Shown here: positions 1-6,573 of the stretch, in pieces
How the letters are laid out: each line of letters starts with the position of its first letter
Numbering within the stretch: position 1 is the first letter of the stretch
Source of the DNA: an archaeon
GTDB taxonomy: Archaea; Thermoproteota; Bathyarchaeia; TCS64
Direction: 5' to 3'
DNA: 11,312 bases
Assembly (NCBI GenBank): GCA_020444005.1
Contig: JAHLLU010000035.1
Span: 1 to 11,312, forward strand
Notes under the pieces: generated by a model
Told to the model about the DNA's origin: nothing
The model's database searches: none
Seen by the model: the letters and a program-made list of their open reading frames with translations, nothing else
Translations under genes and position numbers: made by a program

Positions 1-2
1 CA

Positions 3-284
3 GTGCAGGTTGACAGAATACTCAAGACAGAGACCATAGAGATGGCTCCACTCTACTCTAAGGGATCAGTAGCGGAACTAGAGATACTGGTACCAGCAAG
101 CAACCTAGACCCAACAAAGACACACCTCATGTTCTTAGAGGAGACTGAAACAGGGTACGAGATAATCTACAGCGAGAAATCAGATACACAAGTAAGACCA
201 TATAGAGTAAGCCCAGAGATCGCTGGATTCACAGCACTGATACTGCTAACATTATCAATATTCAAAATAGAAGCTGAAAAATAG
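3..284 (+). CDS. hypothetical protein, possibly 5'-truncated by the window edge
   Basis: I do not recognise this gene. It reads from a GTG at base 3 to a TAG and gives 93 residues. The GTG lies right at the window edge, so no ribosome binding site can be judged and the true protein may begin outside. The body is polar and acidic, with a run of beta-strand-like segments at about residues 20-60. The C-terminus holds one hydrophobic stretch (about residues 70-88, PEIAGFTALILLTLSIF) followed by a short charged tail, which looks like a single C-terminal membrane helix or the edge strand and helix of a larger fold. It converges on purF with only 3 bp between the two stop codons. The frame is free of stops and uses the A-ending codons (CTA, ATA, AGA) seen in neighbouring genes, which supports real coding. 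Confidence 0.5.
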   Translation: MQVDRILKTETIEMAPLYSKGSVAELEILVPASNLDPTKTHLMFLEETETGYEIIYSEKSDTQVRPYRVSPEIAGFTALILLTLSIFKIEAEK

Positions 285-287
285 GGG

Positions 288-1739
288 CTACTCGTAGGCT
301 CTGCCTTTCTCTTCGCCGCCCTTGGCGAGTTCTTCACGTATATCGGATGCAATTTTGTCAGCTGTAGGAGTCGGGTACTTGTTGGATATACAGCCGATAC
401 ACAGCTGATCTCGTCTCATGCCCGTCTCTTTGATGTACTCATCAATGGGCATATAGTTGACACTGTCTGCGCCAAGCTCTTCCGCCATCTCCTCTGAACT
501 CATCCTTGCACCTATCAGCTCACTGTATGTGCTCATGTCGATTCCGTAGAAGCAGGGTCCAATGATCTTGGGGTAACTGATGAATAGGTGGACTTCTCGA
601 GCACCCGCGTCTCTGAGGCGTTTGATGTTTCCACGCATCGTGTCGCCTCTGACGATGCTGTCATCAACCACCGCGATACGCTTACCCACAATCTTAGGCG
701 CCAAAATGTTGAGTTTACGATATATGACGCTTTGACGGTCTACGCCATCAGTAATGAAAGCACGCTGAGAAACATACCTGTGACGCCTTAACGCCATCTC
801 CCATCTGAGCCCAGACGCCTCATGGAACCCATAAGCAGCATCGTTAGCACTCTCAGGCAGACAAACAACCACATCACAGCGATCAGCCTTATCCTTGTAT
901 ATTCGGGCTAATGCCGCTCCAAGGTCTCGGCGTACCTCATAGACGTATTTTCCATTGAATCTGCTATCTGGTCTGCTAAAGTAAGCATACTCAAAGGCAC
1001 AGAATGCCTGCTCCTTACTAGGATATGCTTGAACCTGAGACATCATCCCATCCTTAACAACCAGCAACTCACCAGGTCTAAGTTCACGCTGCCACTCGAT
1101 TCCATTGATGGCTAAGCCTGTGCTCTCGCTGCTGAAAGCGTATTTTCCGTCACTAAACCCATAACAGAGGGGTTTGATGCCCCAAGGGTCCTTGAAAGCG
1201 AATAATGTGCCGTCGTCGAGGATGCCTGTGATGCTGTAGGCTCCATCAACAACCTGCATTAGCTCGGTGACCGCCTTTGGTAGGCTTCCTGTTTCTTCTA
1301 GTTTCTTGACTATGAGGGCTGCTAGGGCGTGGCTGTCTGATGTGTCTTTGTTTACTCCTACTTTTTCTTGGAGTTCTCTGACGTTGACGATGTTTCCGTT
1401 GAAGCTCAGTACGAGGCTACGTGACTCACCGACACTCAGTATAGGCATGGCGTCATAGCATAATGCAGCATACTCGTTGCTTCCACTGGTAGTGTACCTG
1501 ACGTTTGCGATCCCTATGTTTCCGGGTAGTTGCTTTACTCGGCTTTCTTTTCCGGGTTCCTTGATTGGTGGAATTAATCCGAGTTCAGTGTAGAACTCCA
1601 AACCATCATTATATGTTGCGAAGCCGTGGCTCTGGTGTCCACGATGGTTCTGGGCGAGCATGCCCCAGTAGAGGTACGGGAAAATCTGCTCATCCGGGCT
1701 ATAGATACCGAATACACCGCATTTTTCCCGAAGCTCCAC
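288..1739 (-). CDS. purF: amidophosphoribosyltransferase (PurF), divergent clade
   Basis: This cytosolic enzyme makes 5-phosphoribosylamine from PRPP and glutamine, the first committed step of purine synthesis. The 483-residue protein has two domains. The N-terminal class II glutamine amidotransferase has its nucleophile at Cys7 (KCGVFG), so a six-residue propeptide must be removed. It keeps R81-Y82, N114-G115 and D135, the residues expected to bind glutamine and form the oxyanion hole. The C-terminal phosphoribosyltransferase carries the PRPP loop VVDDSIVRGDT at 357-367. Cys247, Cys396, Cys447 and Cys450 match the four ligands of the [4Fe-4S] cluster known in the Bacillus subtilis enzyme. 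The segment at 32-40 is HRGHQSHGF where bacterial enzymes usually have HRGQESAG, and the flexible loop around 321-330 is also unusual, so this is a divergent lineage. The GTG start shares one base with the purC stop (TAGTG), which implies translational coupling. The family call is firm. Confidence 0.93.
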   Translation of the reverse strand: MELREKCGVFGIYSPDEQIFPYLYWGMLAQNHRGHQSHGFATYNDGLEFYTELGLIPPIKEPGKESRVKQLPGNIGIANVRYTTSGSNEYAALCYDAMPILSVGESRSLVLSFNGNIVNVRELQEKVGVNKDTSDSHALAALIVKKLEETGSLPKAVTELMQVVDGAYSITGILDDGTLFAFKDPWGIKPLCYGFSDGKYAFSSESTGLAINGIEWQRELRPGELLVVKDGMMSQVQAYPSKEQAFCAFEYAYFSRPDSRFNGKYVYEVRRDLGAALARIYKDKADRCDVVVCLPESANDAAYGFHEASGLRWEMALRRHRYVSQRAFITDGVDRQSVIYRKLNILAPKIVGKRIAVVDDSIVRGDTMRGNIKRLRDAGAREVHLFISYPKIIGPCFYGIDMSTYSELIGARMSSEEMAEELGADSVNYMPIDEYIKETGMRRDQLCIGCISNKYPTPTADKIASDIREELAKGGEEKGRAYE

Positions 1740-2689
1740 TATAGCTCCTCCATTACCTGATCTACTGTCTTGAGGTTGAAGTCTTCCAGCTTTGCTTGTC
1801 CGCTGAGCACCTTGTATGATGCCATACAGCGTTTGCTTACTTCACGTACAACAGGAGCTGGGATGGTTGGCGGTGGTCCGTCACCCATGTATCCGATGTT
1901 TCGTAGGTAGCTTCTTAGGAACTCCTTATCCAAGCATGTGGCTTCCTGTGGTTTACCGGGCACATAGAACTGTTCTGCCCAGTATCTTGCGCTGTCGTGG
2001 GTTGGAGGTTCATCGATCTGAATGTACTCGTCGCCCACAGTGCCAAACTCTAGTTTGAAATCAGGTATGATCAAGCCATGTTTCTTGGAGACTTTTTGAT
2101 ATCGCTCGAATAGCTTGAACGTGGCTTCCTCTAGTAGCTCCCACTCGTCCTTGGTGCTGAGCCCTCGCTCGATTGCCTCGGATTTACTAATCTCCATGTC
2201 GTGTCCTGAGTCTTCCTTGGTGGTTGGAGTCAGAATAACCTCAGGCAGCTCCTCAGCCATCACCAGACCATCAGGCAGATCAACACCGCTGATGGTTCTT
2301 GCACCCTTGTTGTATGCTCTCCAAGCTGAACCATAGAGATAAGCTCTGCACACCCATTCGACGTCAACTCGTTTCGCTTTGACAACCTTGACTGTGCGTT
2401 CATCAACGACCTCAAGAAGGTGATTTTTGATTATATCCTCGGTCTCTTTGAACCAGAATAGGCTCAGGGCGTGGAGGCTTGGACCTTTGTGGGGTATCAG
2501 TGTAGGGTAGACCACGTCAAATGCGCTGATACGGTCTGTTGTGACGATAAACATGTGATCGCCCATATCATAGACGTCTCTTACTTTTCCCCTTCTGGGC
2601 TCCGGGTTTCCGTTGAACATATCTGAGGTTTTCAATACCTCGATTTTCCCCAATCCTAGGGGGCTATCAACCATCATACTGTCTTTCAA
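1739..2689 (-). CDS. purC: SAICAR synthase (PurC), long form
   Basis: Phosphoribosylaminoimidazole-succinocarboxamide synthase joins aspartate to CAIR using ATP in purine synthesis. The 316-residue protein shows the ATP-binding start GKVRDVYD (about 34-41), TDRISAFDVV (about 51-60), the CRAYLYGSAW region (about 114-123), TPTTKEDSGHD (about 155-165) and IDEPPTHDSARYW, which corresponds to the DEVLTPDSSRFW signature with several substitutions. At 316 residues it is the long type found in yeast and many bacteria, not the roughly 240-residue type common in archaea and Escherichia coli. The start is TTG at 2689, preceded by GGTG with a 7-base spacer. ATG codons at residues 5 and 6 are possible alternatives but have no better site. 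It is the first gene of a purC-purF operon. Confidence 0.93.
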   Translation of the reverse strand: MKDSMMVDSPLGLGKIEVLKTSDMFNGNPEPRRGKVRDVYDMGDHMFIVTTDRISAFDVVYPTLIPHKGPSLHALSLFWFKETEDIIKNHLLEVVDERTVKVVKAKRVDVEWVCRAYLYGSAWRAYNKGARTISGVDLPDGLVMAEELPEVILTPTTKEDSGHDMEISKSEAIERGLSTKDEWELLEEATFKLFERYQKVSKKHGLIIPDFKLEFGTVGDEYIQIDEPPTHDSARYWAEQFYVPGKPQEATCLDKEFLRSYLRNIGYMGDGPPPTIPAPVVREVSKRCMASYKVLSGQAKLEDFNLKTVDQVMEEL

Positions 2690-2735
2690 ATTAATACACC
2701 AAAGGAAGTGTTACACGCATAGCACATTACATACG

Positions 2736-2746
2736 AATATTTAAGA
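2736..2746 (-). promoter_or_regulatory. TATA box of the purC-purF operon
   Basis: On the minus strand this reads TCTTAAATATT, an archaeal TATA-like element about 50 bases before the purC TTG start. Transcription would begin near 2716, giving a leader of roughly 27 bases that contains the GGTG ribosome binding site. A small palindrome, GTGTTACAC (2708-2716), sits at the expected start point and could be a repressor site, but it is too short to claim. The call is by position and composition only. Confidence 0.4.
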
Positions 2747-2805
2747 AGTTTTTAACAAAAAGACGCAAAATTTATGGAGCGACGCAACCCAGAGACTCAT
2801 TCAAC

Positions 2806-2824
2806 AGATGAATTTATTTCATCT
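2806..2824 (+). promoter_or_regulatory. palindrome over a TATA-like core, putative operator-promoter
   Basis: AGATGAA and TTCATCT form a perfect 7-bp inverted repeat around the 5-base A/T spacer TTTAT. The core AATTTATTT (2811-2819) is a plausible TATA box for the gene that starts at 2848, with transcription expected near 2840 and therefore a very short leader. A regulator bound to this palindrome would block TBP. The inverted repeat is seen directly. Its use as an operator is inferred. Confidence 0.35.
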
Positions 2825-2847
2825 TACAATAACAAATACTGAGACAC

Positions 2848-3426
2848 GTGTTCACAAGAACTGCCCCCTACACACAGAAAATAATAGTATACCAAGGCAC
2901 CGTGGAAGAGGTTTATGAGACCATCAATATCTGGCTCCGTTTCAACGGCTGCAATGTAACAAAAGAAAACCCAACCAAAGACCTTGAAGCATATTACAGC
3001 GGAGAAATAGTACAATATCATACGGGACCAACGGATAGCCTACCCAAGAACATACACGTAGGGTTTTCTGGCTTCGATGAAAACGTCCATGTAAACTTCA
3101 CAATAACCCAAACACTGCTTGGTAAAAAGACAGGGGGATATATTTACTGGGGTACCAAGCTGCTGGAACTCTATGAAGAACTTGGAGTAGAGGTTACAGA
3201 CTCTACTTGGATTGAGCTATTCCCACCTGATACTCTCAGACAGATAATATCACGCAGGATTAGACAACTTGTATTATACTTTATTTTCTCGTTAGCGGTG
3301 ATCTGGTTTCTCTTGAGTGTCACGCTTGACGCTGTGATGATGTATGTCTTGGTGATCATGTTTCCTGTGATGCTGCTCATCTACTGGGACATGCAGGGAT
3401 ACAAGCGACTGCTTAAACATCCATAG
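2848..3426 (+). CDS. hypothetical protein with soluble N-domain and two C-terminal membrane helices
   Basis: I do not recognise this 192-residue protein. Residues 1-130 form a soluble alpha/beta domain with an early strand (KIIVYQG), a helix (TVEEVYETINIWLRF), then alternating strands and a helix (LLELYEELGVE). This pattern loosely recalls small ligand-binding or SRPBCC-like folds, but the similarity is too weak to name. A basic segment (ISRRIRQ) leads into two hydrophobic helices, about 142-160 (LYFIFSLAVIWFLLSV) and 163-182 (AVMMYVLVIMFPVMLLIYW), followed by a basic tail. By the positive-inside rule both the soluble domain and the tail would face the cytoplasm. The GTG at 2848 is the only usable start, because a TAA lies in frame at 2830. 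No clear ribosome binding site precedes it, which fits a short or leaderless mRNA. It stands alone and is divergent from purC. Confidence 0.75.
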   Translation: MFTRTAPYTQKIIVYQGTVEEVYETINIWLRFNGCNVTKENPTKDLEAYYSGEIVQYHTGPTDSLPKNIHVGFSGFDENVHVNFTITQTLLGKKTGGYIYWGTKLLELYEELGVEVTDSTWIELFPPDTLRQIISRRIRQLVLYFIFSLAVIWFLLSVTLDAVMMYVLVIMFPVMLLIYWDMQGYKRLLKHP

Positions 3427-3454
3427 GGGGAGGGGGTCAAACGATCCCAGCCCC
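3427..3454 (+). terminator. G/C hairpin directly after a stop codon, possible terminator or mRNA end structure
   Basis: Right after the TAG at 3424-3426, G-runs (3427-3430 and 3434-3436) can pair with C-runs (3451-3454 and 3446-3448), closed by a short TC/GA stem and an AAAC loop. No U-run follows, so it is not a standard archaeal terminator. It may instead protect the 3' end of the mRNA. The stem has an internal asymmetry and was folded by eye. Confidence 0.3.
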
Positions 3455-3470
3455 AAAACAGGCCCCAACC

Positions 3471-3500
3471 AAAGAAGAGGCCCCAGAAAGGCTTCTTTCT
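3471..3500 (+). terminator. weak hairpin region in the 3427-3604 gap
   Basis: AAAGAAG (3471-3477) can pair with CTTCTTT (3492-3498). A competing hairpin, AGAAAG-GCTT-CTTTCT (3485-3500), uses the same right arm, so two mutually exclusive folds are possible. The right arm is pyrimidine-rich (TTCTTTCT) and could end a transcript from the gene at 2848-3426. The rest of this 178-bp gap holds a TATA-like ACAAATACT near 3540, a possible promoter of the next gene. Confidence 0.25.
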
Positions 3501-3604
3501 AAACCTGATCTATACCAGAACACCGGTTAATCAGTACCACAAATACTGAAAAACGAATCGATACCCCTAAAAGGAAAGACGAGGAGCAATAACAACGGTA
3601 ACCC

Positions 3605-4900
3605 TTGAGCAAGATCGTTATCGTCGGAGCCGGACCAGCCGGATTATGGGCAGCACATAGACTCAGCCAGAAATACAACGTCACAATTCTCGAAAAAAGA
3701 AACTTCGTAGGAGGCAGTGGACTCCATAGCGACGGAAAACTCAATTTCCATCCACGAATCGGAGGAGACCTCACAGAGTTCATGACCCCAGAAGAAGCAT
3801 GGAAACTCACATACCAGATCAGAGACAGCTTCACACAACTAGGAGTCGAAATGGCGCACAGCGACGAGGAAGGTTTGAAGAAACTGGAGACAGAGGCAAG
3901 TAAAGCCGGTATCAAGTTTGTTAAGATAGAGCAGAACCACATTGGCTCCGATTATCTGCCAGACGTTATGGCGCGGATGCAGAAACAATTAGAGGACAAC
4001 GGCGTCGATATCAGGCTCAAGACCAGCGCCAATGACATCATAGTAAAAGATGGAAAAGTAACGGGTATTGTTAATGATGATGAGACATTCCCCGCGGATA
4101 CAGTACTCCTAGCCCCCGGGAGGATAGGAAGCCAGTGGCTCATAGACCAGATGAACAAGAACAATGTACCCATGAAGTACAACCCCATAGACGTCGGAGT
4201 AAGAGTAGAGGTACCCAACGAGGTAATGGATGAGGTAATCCACGGCTACGGATGCTGGGACCCCAAATTCCACATGTACACCCCAAGTTACGACGATTTT
4301 GTACGAACATTCTGCGTATGCCCAGCAGGCTTCGTAGTCAGAGAACCCTACGGCGACGGATTATTCGGAGCAAACGGACACAGCATGAGAGACACCAAGA
4401 GCAGAAACACCAACTTCGCACTACTCACACGCATGAGATTAACACAGCCACTGGAAAACACCACAGTATATGGACACAGGATAGCTCAGCTCGCAAACAC
4501 GCTGGGAGGACATAAACCAATACTTCAACGCCTTGGAGACCTGCGTAAACATCAGAGAAGCACATGGGAGCGCATAGACAGAAGCCACGTAACACCTACT
4601 CTCAGAGACGTAACCCCGGGAGACCTCACCATGGCTTTCCCTCAAAGGATAATCACAGACCTCACAGAAGGCTTGGAGATGCTAGACAAGGTAATGCCCG
4701 GAATCAACAGCGATAGCACACTCATCTATGGACCAGAAATCAAGTTCTACGCAATGCGAATAGCCACCGACAAACACCTCCGAACACGAATACCAAACCT
4801 ATACGTAGCAGGGGACGGTGCCGGAGTGAGCAGGGGAATAGTTGGAGCAGCCGCCACTGGGCTCGTGGCGGCAGAGGGGATCGCTGAGCATCTGGGATAA
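3605..4900 (+). CDS. FAD-dependent dehydrogenase of the COG2509 type
   Basis: This 431-residue flavoprotein opens with an FAD-binding Rossmann motif, VGAGPAG (7-13), followed by a glycine-rich second loop and SDGKLNFHP (42-50). It carries a Cys-x-Cys motif, TFCVCPAG (235-242), and ends with the second FAD-contacting block YVAGDGAGVSRGIVGAAATG (400-419). The SDGKLN, FCxCPGG-like and C-terminal blocks match COG2509, a group of uncharacterised NAD(P)/FAD-dependent dehydrogenases from archaea and clostridia. The substrate is unknown, and CxC cysteines could be redox active. The protein should be soluble. The TTG at 3605 must be the start, because TAA lies just upstream in frame (3599) and the Rossmann strand begins at residue 3. 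The best purine-rich site, GAGGAG near 3581, is about 20 bases away. The next gene follows after 35 bp on the same strand, so cotranscription with a lipid-synthesis gene is likely. Confidence 0.87.
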   Translation: MSKIVIVGAGPAGLWAAHRLSQKYNVTILEKRNFVGGSGLHSDGKLNFHPRIGGDLTEFMTPEEAWKLTYQIRDSFTQLGVEMAHSDEEGLKKLETEASKAGIKFVKIEQNHIGSDYLPDVMARMQKQLEDNGVDIRLKTSANDIIVKDGKVTGIVNDDETFPADTVLLAPGRIGSQWLIDQMNKNNVPMKYNPIDVGVRVEVPNEVMDEVIHGYGCWDPKFHMYTPSYDDFVRTFCVCPAGFVVREPYGDGLFGANGHSMRDTKSRNTNFALLTRMRLTQPLENTTVYGHRIAQLANTLGGHKPILQRLGDLRKHQRSTWERIDRSHVTPTLRDVTPGDLTMAFPQRIITDLTEGLEMLDKVMPGINSDSTLIYGPEIKFYAMRIATDKHLRTRIPNLYVAGDGAGVSRGIVGAAATGLVAAEGIAEHLG

Positions 4901-4935
4901 CCTTTTACCGAAGCTTCACTTCTTTTCCCCAGAAA

Positions 4936-5535
4936 TTGGTCTCAAGCAAGCTCAAAAAACAGTTCGAGGCAACAGTCAAGTCAGCGGTAGCCCCGCTAGG
5001 AAAACTAGGCATAACACCCAATATGCTAACCATCCTAGGAGGAGTACTAGCTACTGTAACAGGTTACTTGTTTTTCTTGGCACCTAGAAACAAGGTTTTC
5101 TTAATCTATGCGGGGGTTCTAATAATCGTCTCTGGTCTGGTAGACGCTATTGATGGGGTTCTCGCACGTAGTACTGGAAAGGTGACGCGTTTTGGGGGAT
5201 TCTTTGACAGCGTTGTAGACCGTTACAGTGATGCAGTGATCTATACTGGAATAATAGCAGCTGGTTTATGTAATCAATTAATTGGCTTGGTCACTTTGTT
5301 CGCGTCTATGATTGTTAGTTACACGCGTGCACGCGCGGAGATGGAGGGTGTTAAAATGGCTGGAGTTGGATTTGCTGAACGCGCTGAGCGCATGACTTTC
5401 CTGAGTGTCTGCAGTATTGTTTCCTTCTGGTATCCAAATGTGCTAAACTATGGAGTAATCATTCTAGCTGTGTTAGCACTAGTCACTGTGGTTCAGAGAA
5501 CAACTTATTTTAAAAAAGAAATTGAAAAAAGATAA
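4936..5535 (+). CDS. CDP-alcohol phosphatidyltransferase, probable archaetidylinositol phosphate synthase
   Basis: This integral membrane enzyme transfers a polar alcohol or its phosphate to CDP-archaeol in the synthesis of archaeal phospholipid headgroups. The 199-residue protein has the complete family signature with exact spacing: D70, D73, G74, A77, R78, eight residues, G87, D91 and D95 (DAIDGVLAR then GGFFDSVVD). The aspartates bind the metal ions and D95 is the expected base. About six hydrophobic helices are visible, starting near LTILGGVLATVTGYLFFL (31-48). The N-terminal LGITPNMLT and the late block YTRARAEMEGVK...GFAERAERM (129-153) resemble archaetidylinositol phosphate synthases, which have this length. 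An archaetidylglycerol phosphate synthase cannot be excluded. The start is TTG at 4936 without an obvious ribosome binding site. The gene ends in a bidirectional terminator, 2 bp from the stop of S26e. Confidence 0.87.
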   Translation: MVSSKLKKQFEATVKSAVAPLGKLGITPNMLTILGGVLATVTGYLFFLAPRNKVFLIYAGVLIIVSGLVDAIDGVLARSTGKVTRFGGFFDSVVDRYSDAVIYTGIIAAGLCNQLIGLVTLFASMIVSYTRARAEMEGVKMAGVGFAERAERMTFLSVCSIVSFWYPNVLNYGVIILAVLALVTVVQRTTYFKKEIEKR

Positions 5536-5550
5536 AATTATCTTCTTTTT
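5525..5550. terminator. bidirectional terminator between the phosphatidyltransferase and S26e
   Basis: AAGATA (5529-5534) pairs with TATCTT (5539-5544) around the loop AAAT. Six A residues (5525-5530) precede it and five T residues (5546-5550) follow it, so either strand's transcript meets a small hairpin and a U-run. Both genes' TAA stop codons lie inside the structure (5533-5535 on the plus strand and 5538-5540 on the minus strand). The hairpin is AU-rich and weak. In archaea the U-run itself is the main signal. Confidence 0.55.
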
Positions 5551-5846
5551 GGTCTCCGGCGCCTAGGGACATATTTTCTGTCGTCCTTGCTCCGGATTTT
5601 CACGTTTCCGCGGTGCACAGCACAGCTGATACACATGTACTTTGTGGTCTTGGTGCGGTTAATACTCGCCCCCTGATCACGAAGTTCTTTTAATATTCTT
5701 GAGTCAACAAGACTCGTGTATTTTGTCTGGCGTTTCGCCTTGTCTCTTGGGACTTGGGCGCCGCAATAGCTGCATTGGACCATGCCGGATCGCCCTTTCC
5801 CTCCCTTGCTGCGTCCTCCGCTGCGTCTTTTCTTGGTCAATTCCAA
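5538..5846 (-). CDS. rps26e: small-subunit ribosomal protein S26e (eS26)
   Basis: This is a component of the 30S subunit that in eukaryotes sits at the mRNA exit channel. The 102-residue protein begins with the typical basic TKKRRSGGRSKGGKGR (4-19). It then has a zinc-binding pair of Cys motifs, CSYC (25-28) and CISC (72-75), followed by AVHRGNVKIRS and a very basic tail ending PRRRRPKRR. Its length and order of motifs fit eS26. The family is found in eukaryotes and in some archaea but not in bacteria, which makes it the best phylogenetic marker in the window. The TTG start at 5846 is preceded by GGTGGTGAGG (5848-5857 on the minus strand), a strong ribosome binding site, so the non-ATG start is well supported. 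It has its own TATA box and lies 45 bp downstream of the SGNH hydrolase. Confidence 0.95.
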   Translation of the reverse strand: MELTKKRRSGGRSKGGKGRSGMVQCSYCGAQVPRDKAKRQTKYTSLVDSRILKELRDQGASINRTKTTKYMCISCAVHRGNVKIRSKDDRKYVPRRRRPKRR

Positions 5847-5873
5847 GCCTCACCACCGATATACTGAGGTTCG

Positions 5874-5881
5874 TTATAAAT
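5874..5881 (-). promoter_or_regulatory. TATA box of the S26e gene
   Basis: On the minus strand the box reads ATTTATAA, centred about 31 bases before the TTG start. The expected transcription start is near 5852, so the leader is very short and the GGTGGTG site would be at or near the mRNA 5' end. This gives S26e a promoter of its own within the 45-bp gap behind the hydrolase gene. Confidence 0.5.
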
Positions 5882-5891
5882 GCTACGCGAA

Positions 5892-6506
5892 TCAGATGAG
5901 GTCTGATATTAAAGCCATTATCGCGTGGAATAAAACAGGTATCAGCTTCTGATACGCCTTGACGCTTAGATGAACCCCATCATTAGAAAAATCCTCAGCA
6001 AGCTTACCCTCATCATCCACAAGCAGCGAGAAAACATCAATATACTTGACATCATGCTCGTTACAGTACTTTTCAGTGAGCTTGTTAAGCCCCAATACTG
6101 TCTCATTAAAATGTGTCCCCGCCACAGGAGCCACGTTCAATAAAATAGGTACCGCGTTGATGGCTTTAGTACGCTCTATGAGATCAACAAGATTTGGGAA
6201 AACATCCTCTGGAGGATGCCTCGAAGTAAGGTCATTGATTCCACCCCAGATGAGCACCAAGTCCGGGTTCTCTGTTTCAACGCTACCTGTGAACCGGTTA
6301 AGCATCCCAAATGTACTATCACCGTCCATTCCCTGATTAACAACCACCAAGTCCTTACCAGAACCCAGTGCCGTCAATTGACGTCTCAGAGCAGACTCCA
6401 GCATGTTAGTGAAAGGATAATAACGTGGCGGATAATACCCCGGTCCCTGCTGGAACCCTGTGGTAAGACTATCTCCAAGAAATACTGTAACGATCCAGTC
6501 GCTCAT
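5892..6506 (-). CDS. SGNH/GDSL-family hydrolase
   Basis: This 204-residue protein is a small esterase or lipase-like hydrolase of the SGNH fold. The four blocks are all present: GDSLT (11-15) with nucleophile Ser13, NQGMDGDST (57-65) with the oxyanion Gly, GGINDL (88-93) with Asn91, and DGVHLS (176-181) with catalytic Asp176 and His179. It has no signal peptide (the start MSDWIVTVFLGDS leads straight into the first strand), so it should act in the cytoplasm. The family deacylates or deacetylates many small esters, lysophospholipids and thioesters, and the sequence does not identify the substrate. The ATG start is about 30 bases from a TATA box and has no ribosome binding site, which suggests a leaderless mRNA. 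The gene is divergent from the amidohydrolase. Confidence 0.9.
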   Translation of the reverse strand: MSDWIVTVFLGDSLTTGFQQGPGYYPPRYYPFTNMLESALRRQLTALGSGKDLVVVNQGMDGDSTFGMLNRFTGSVETENPDLVLIWGGINDLTSRHPPEDVFPNLVDLIERTKAINAVPILLNVAPVAGTHFNETVLGLNKLTEKYCNEHDVKYIDVFSLLVDDEGKLAEDFSNDGVHLSVKAYQKLIPVLFHAIMALISDLI

Positions 6507-6531
6507 TTGATCAAGATTCTATGGAGGCGAG

Positions 6532-6540
6532 TATTATATA
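6532..6540. promoter_or_regulatory. TATA box apparently shared by two divergent genes
   Basis: The plus strand reads TATTATATA and the minus strand TATATAATA, both good archaeal TATA boxes, in a 67-bp divergent gap. The centre is about 30 bases from the hydrolase ATG (6506), which predicts an almost leaderless mRNA. It is about 38 bases from the amidohydrolase TTG (6574), which predicts a leader of about 12 bases whose 5' end holds GGTG (6563-6566). No second TATA-like box is seen in the gap. Confidence 0.45.
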
Positions 6541-6573
6541 GTTTGAGAACACTCGATTCTTGGGTGTCTTGTT

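Noticed and set aside
3427..3436. G-quadruplex after the gene at 2848
   Set aside because: There are only two G-runs on this strand. The nearby C-runs make a simple hairpin more likely.
2831..3549. Shared 11-mer ACAAATACTGA upstream of two genes (2832-2842 and 3539-3549)
   Set aside because: A repeat of this length is expected by chance in 11 kb, and it sits at different distances from the two starts.
3499..3942. Long minus-strand reading frame opposite the COG2509 gene
   Set aside because: It is low in charge pattern and rich in Ser, Pro and Leu, has no recognisable motif, and overlaps a gene with clear FAD motifs on the other strand. It is a shadow frame.
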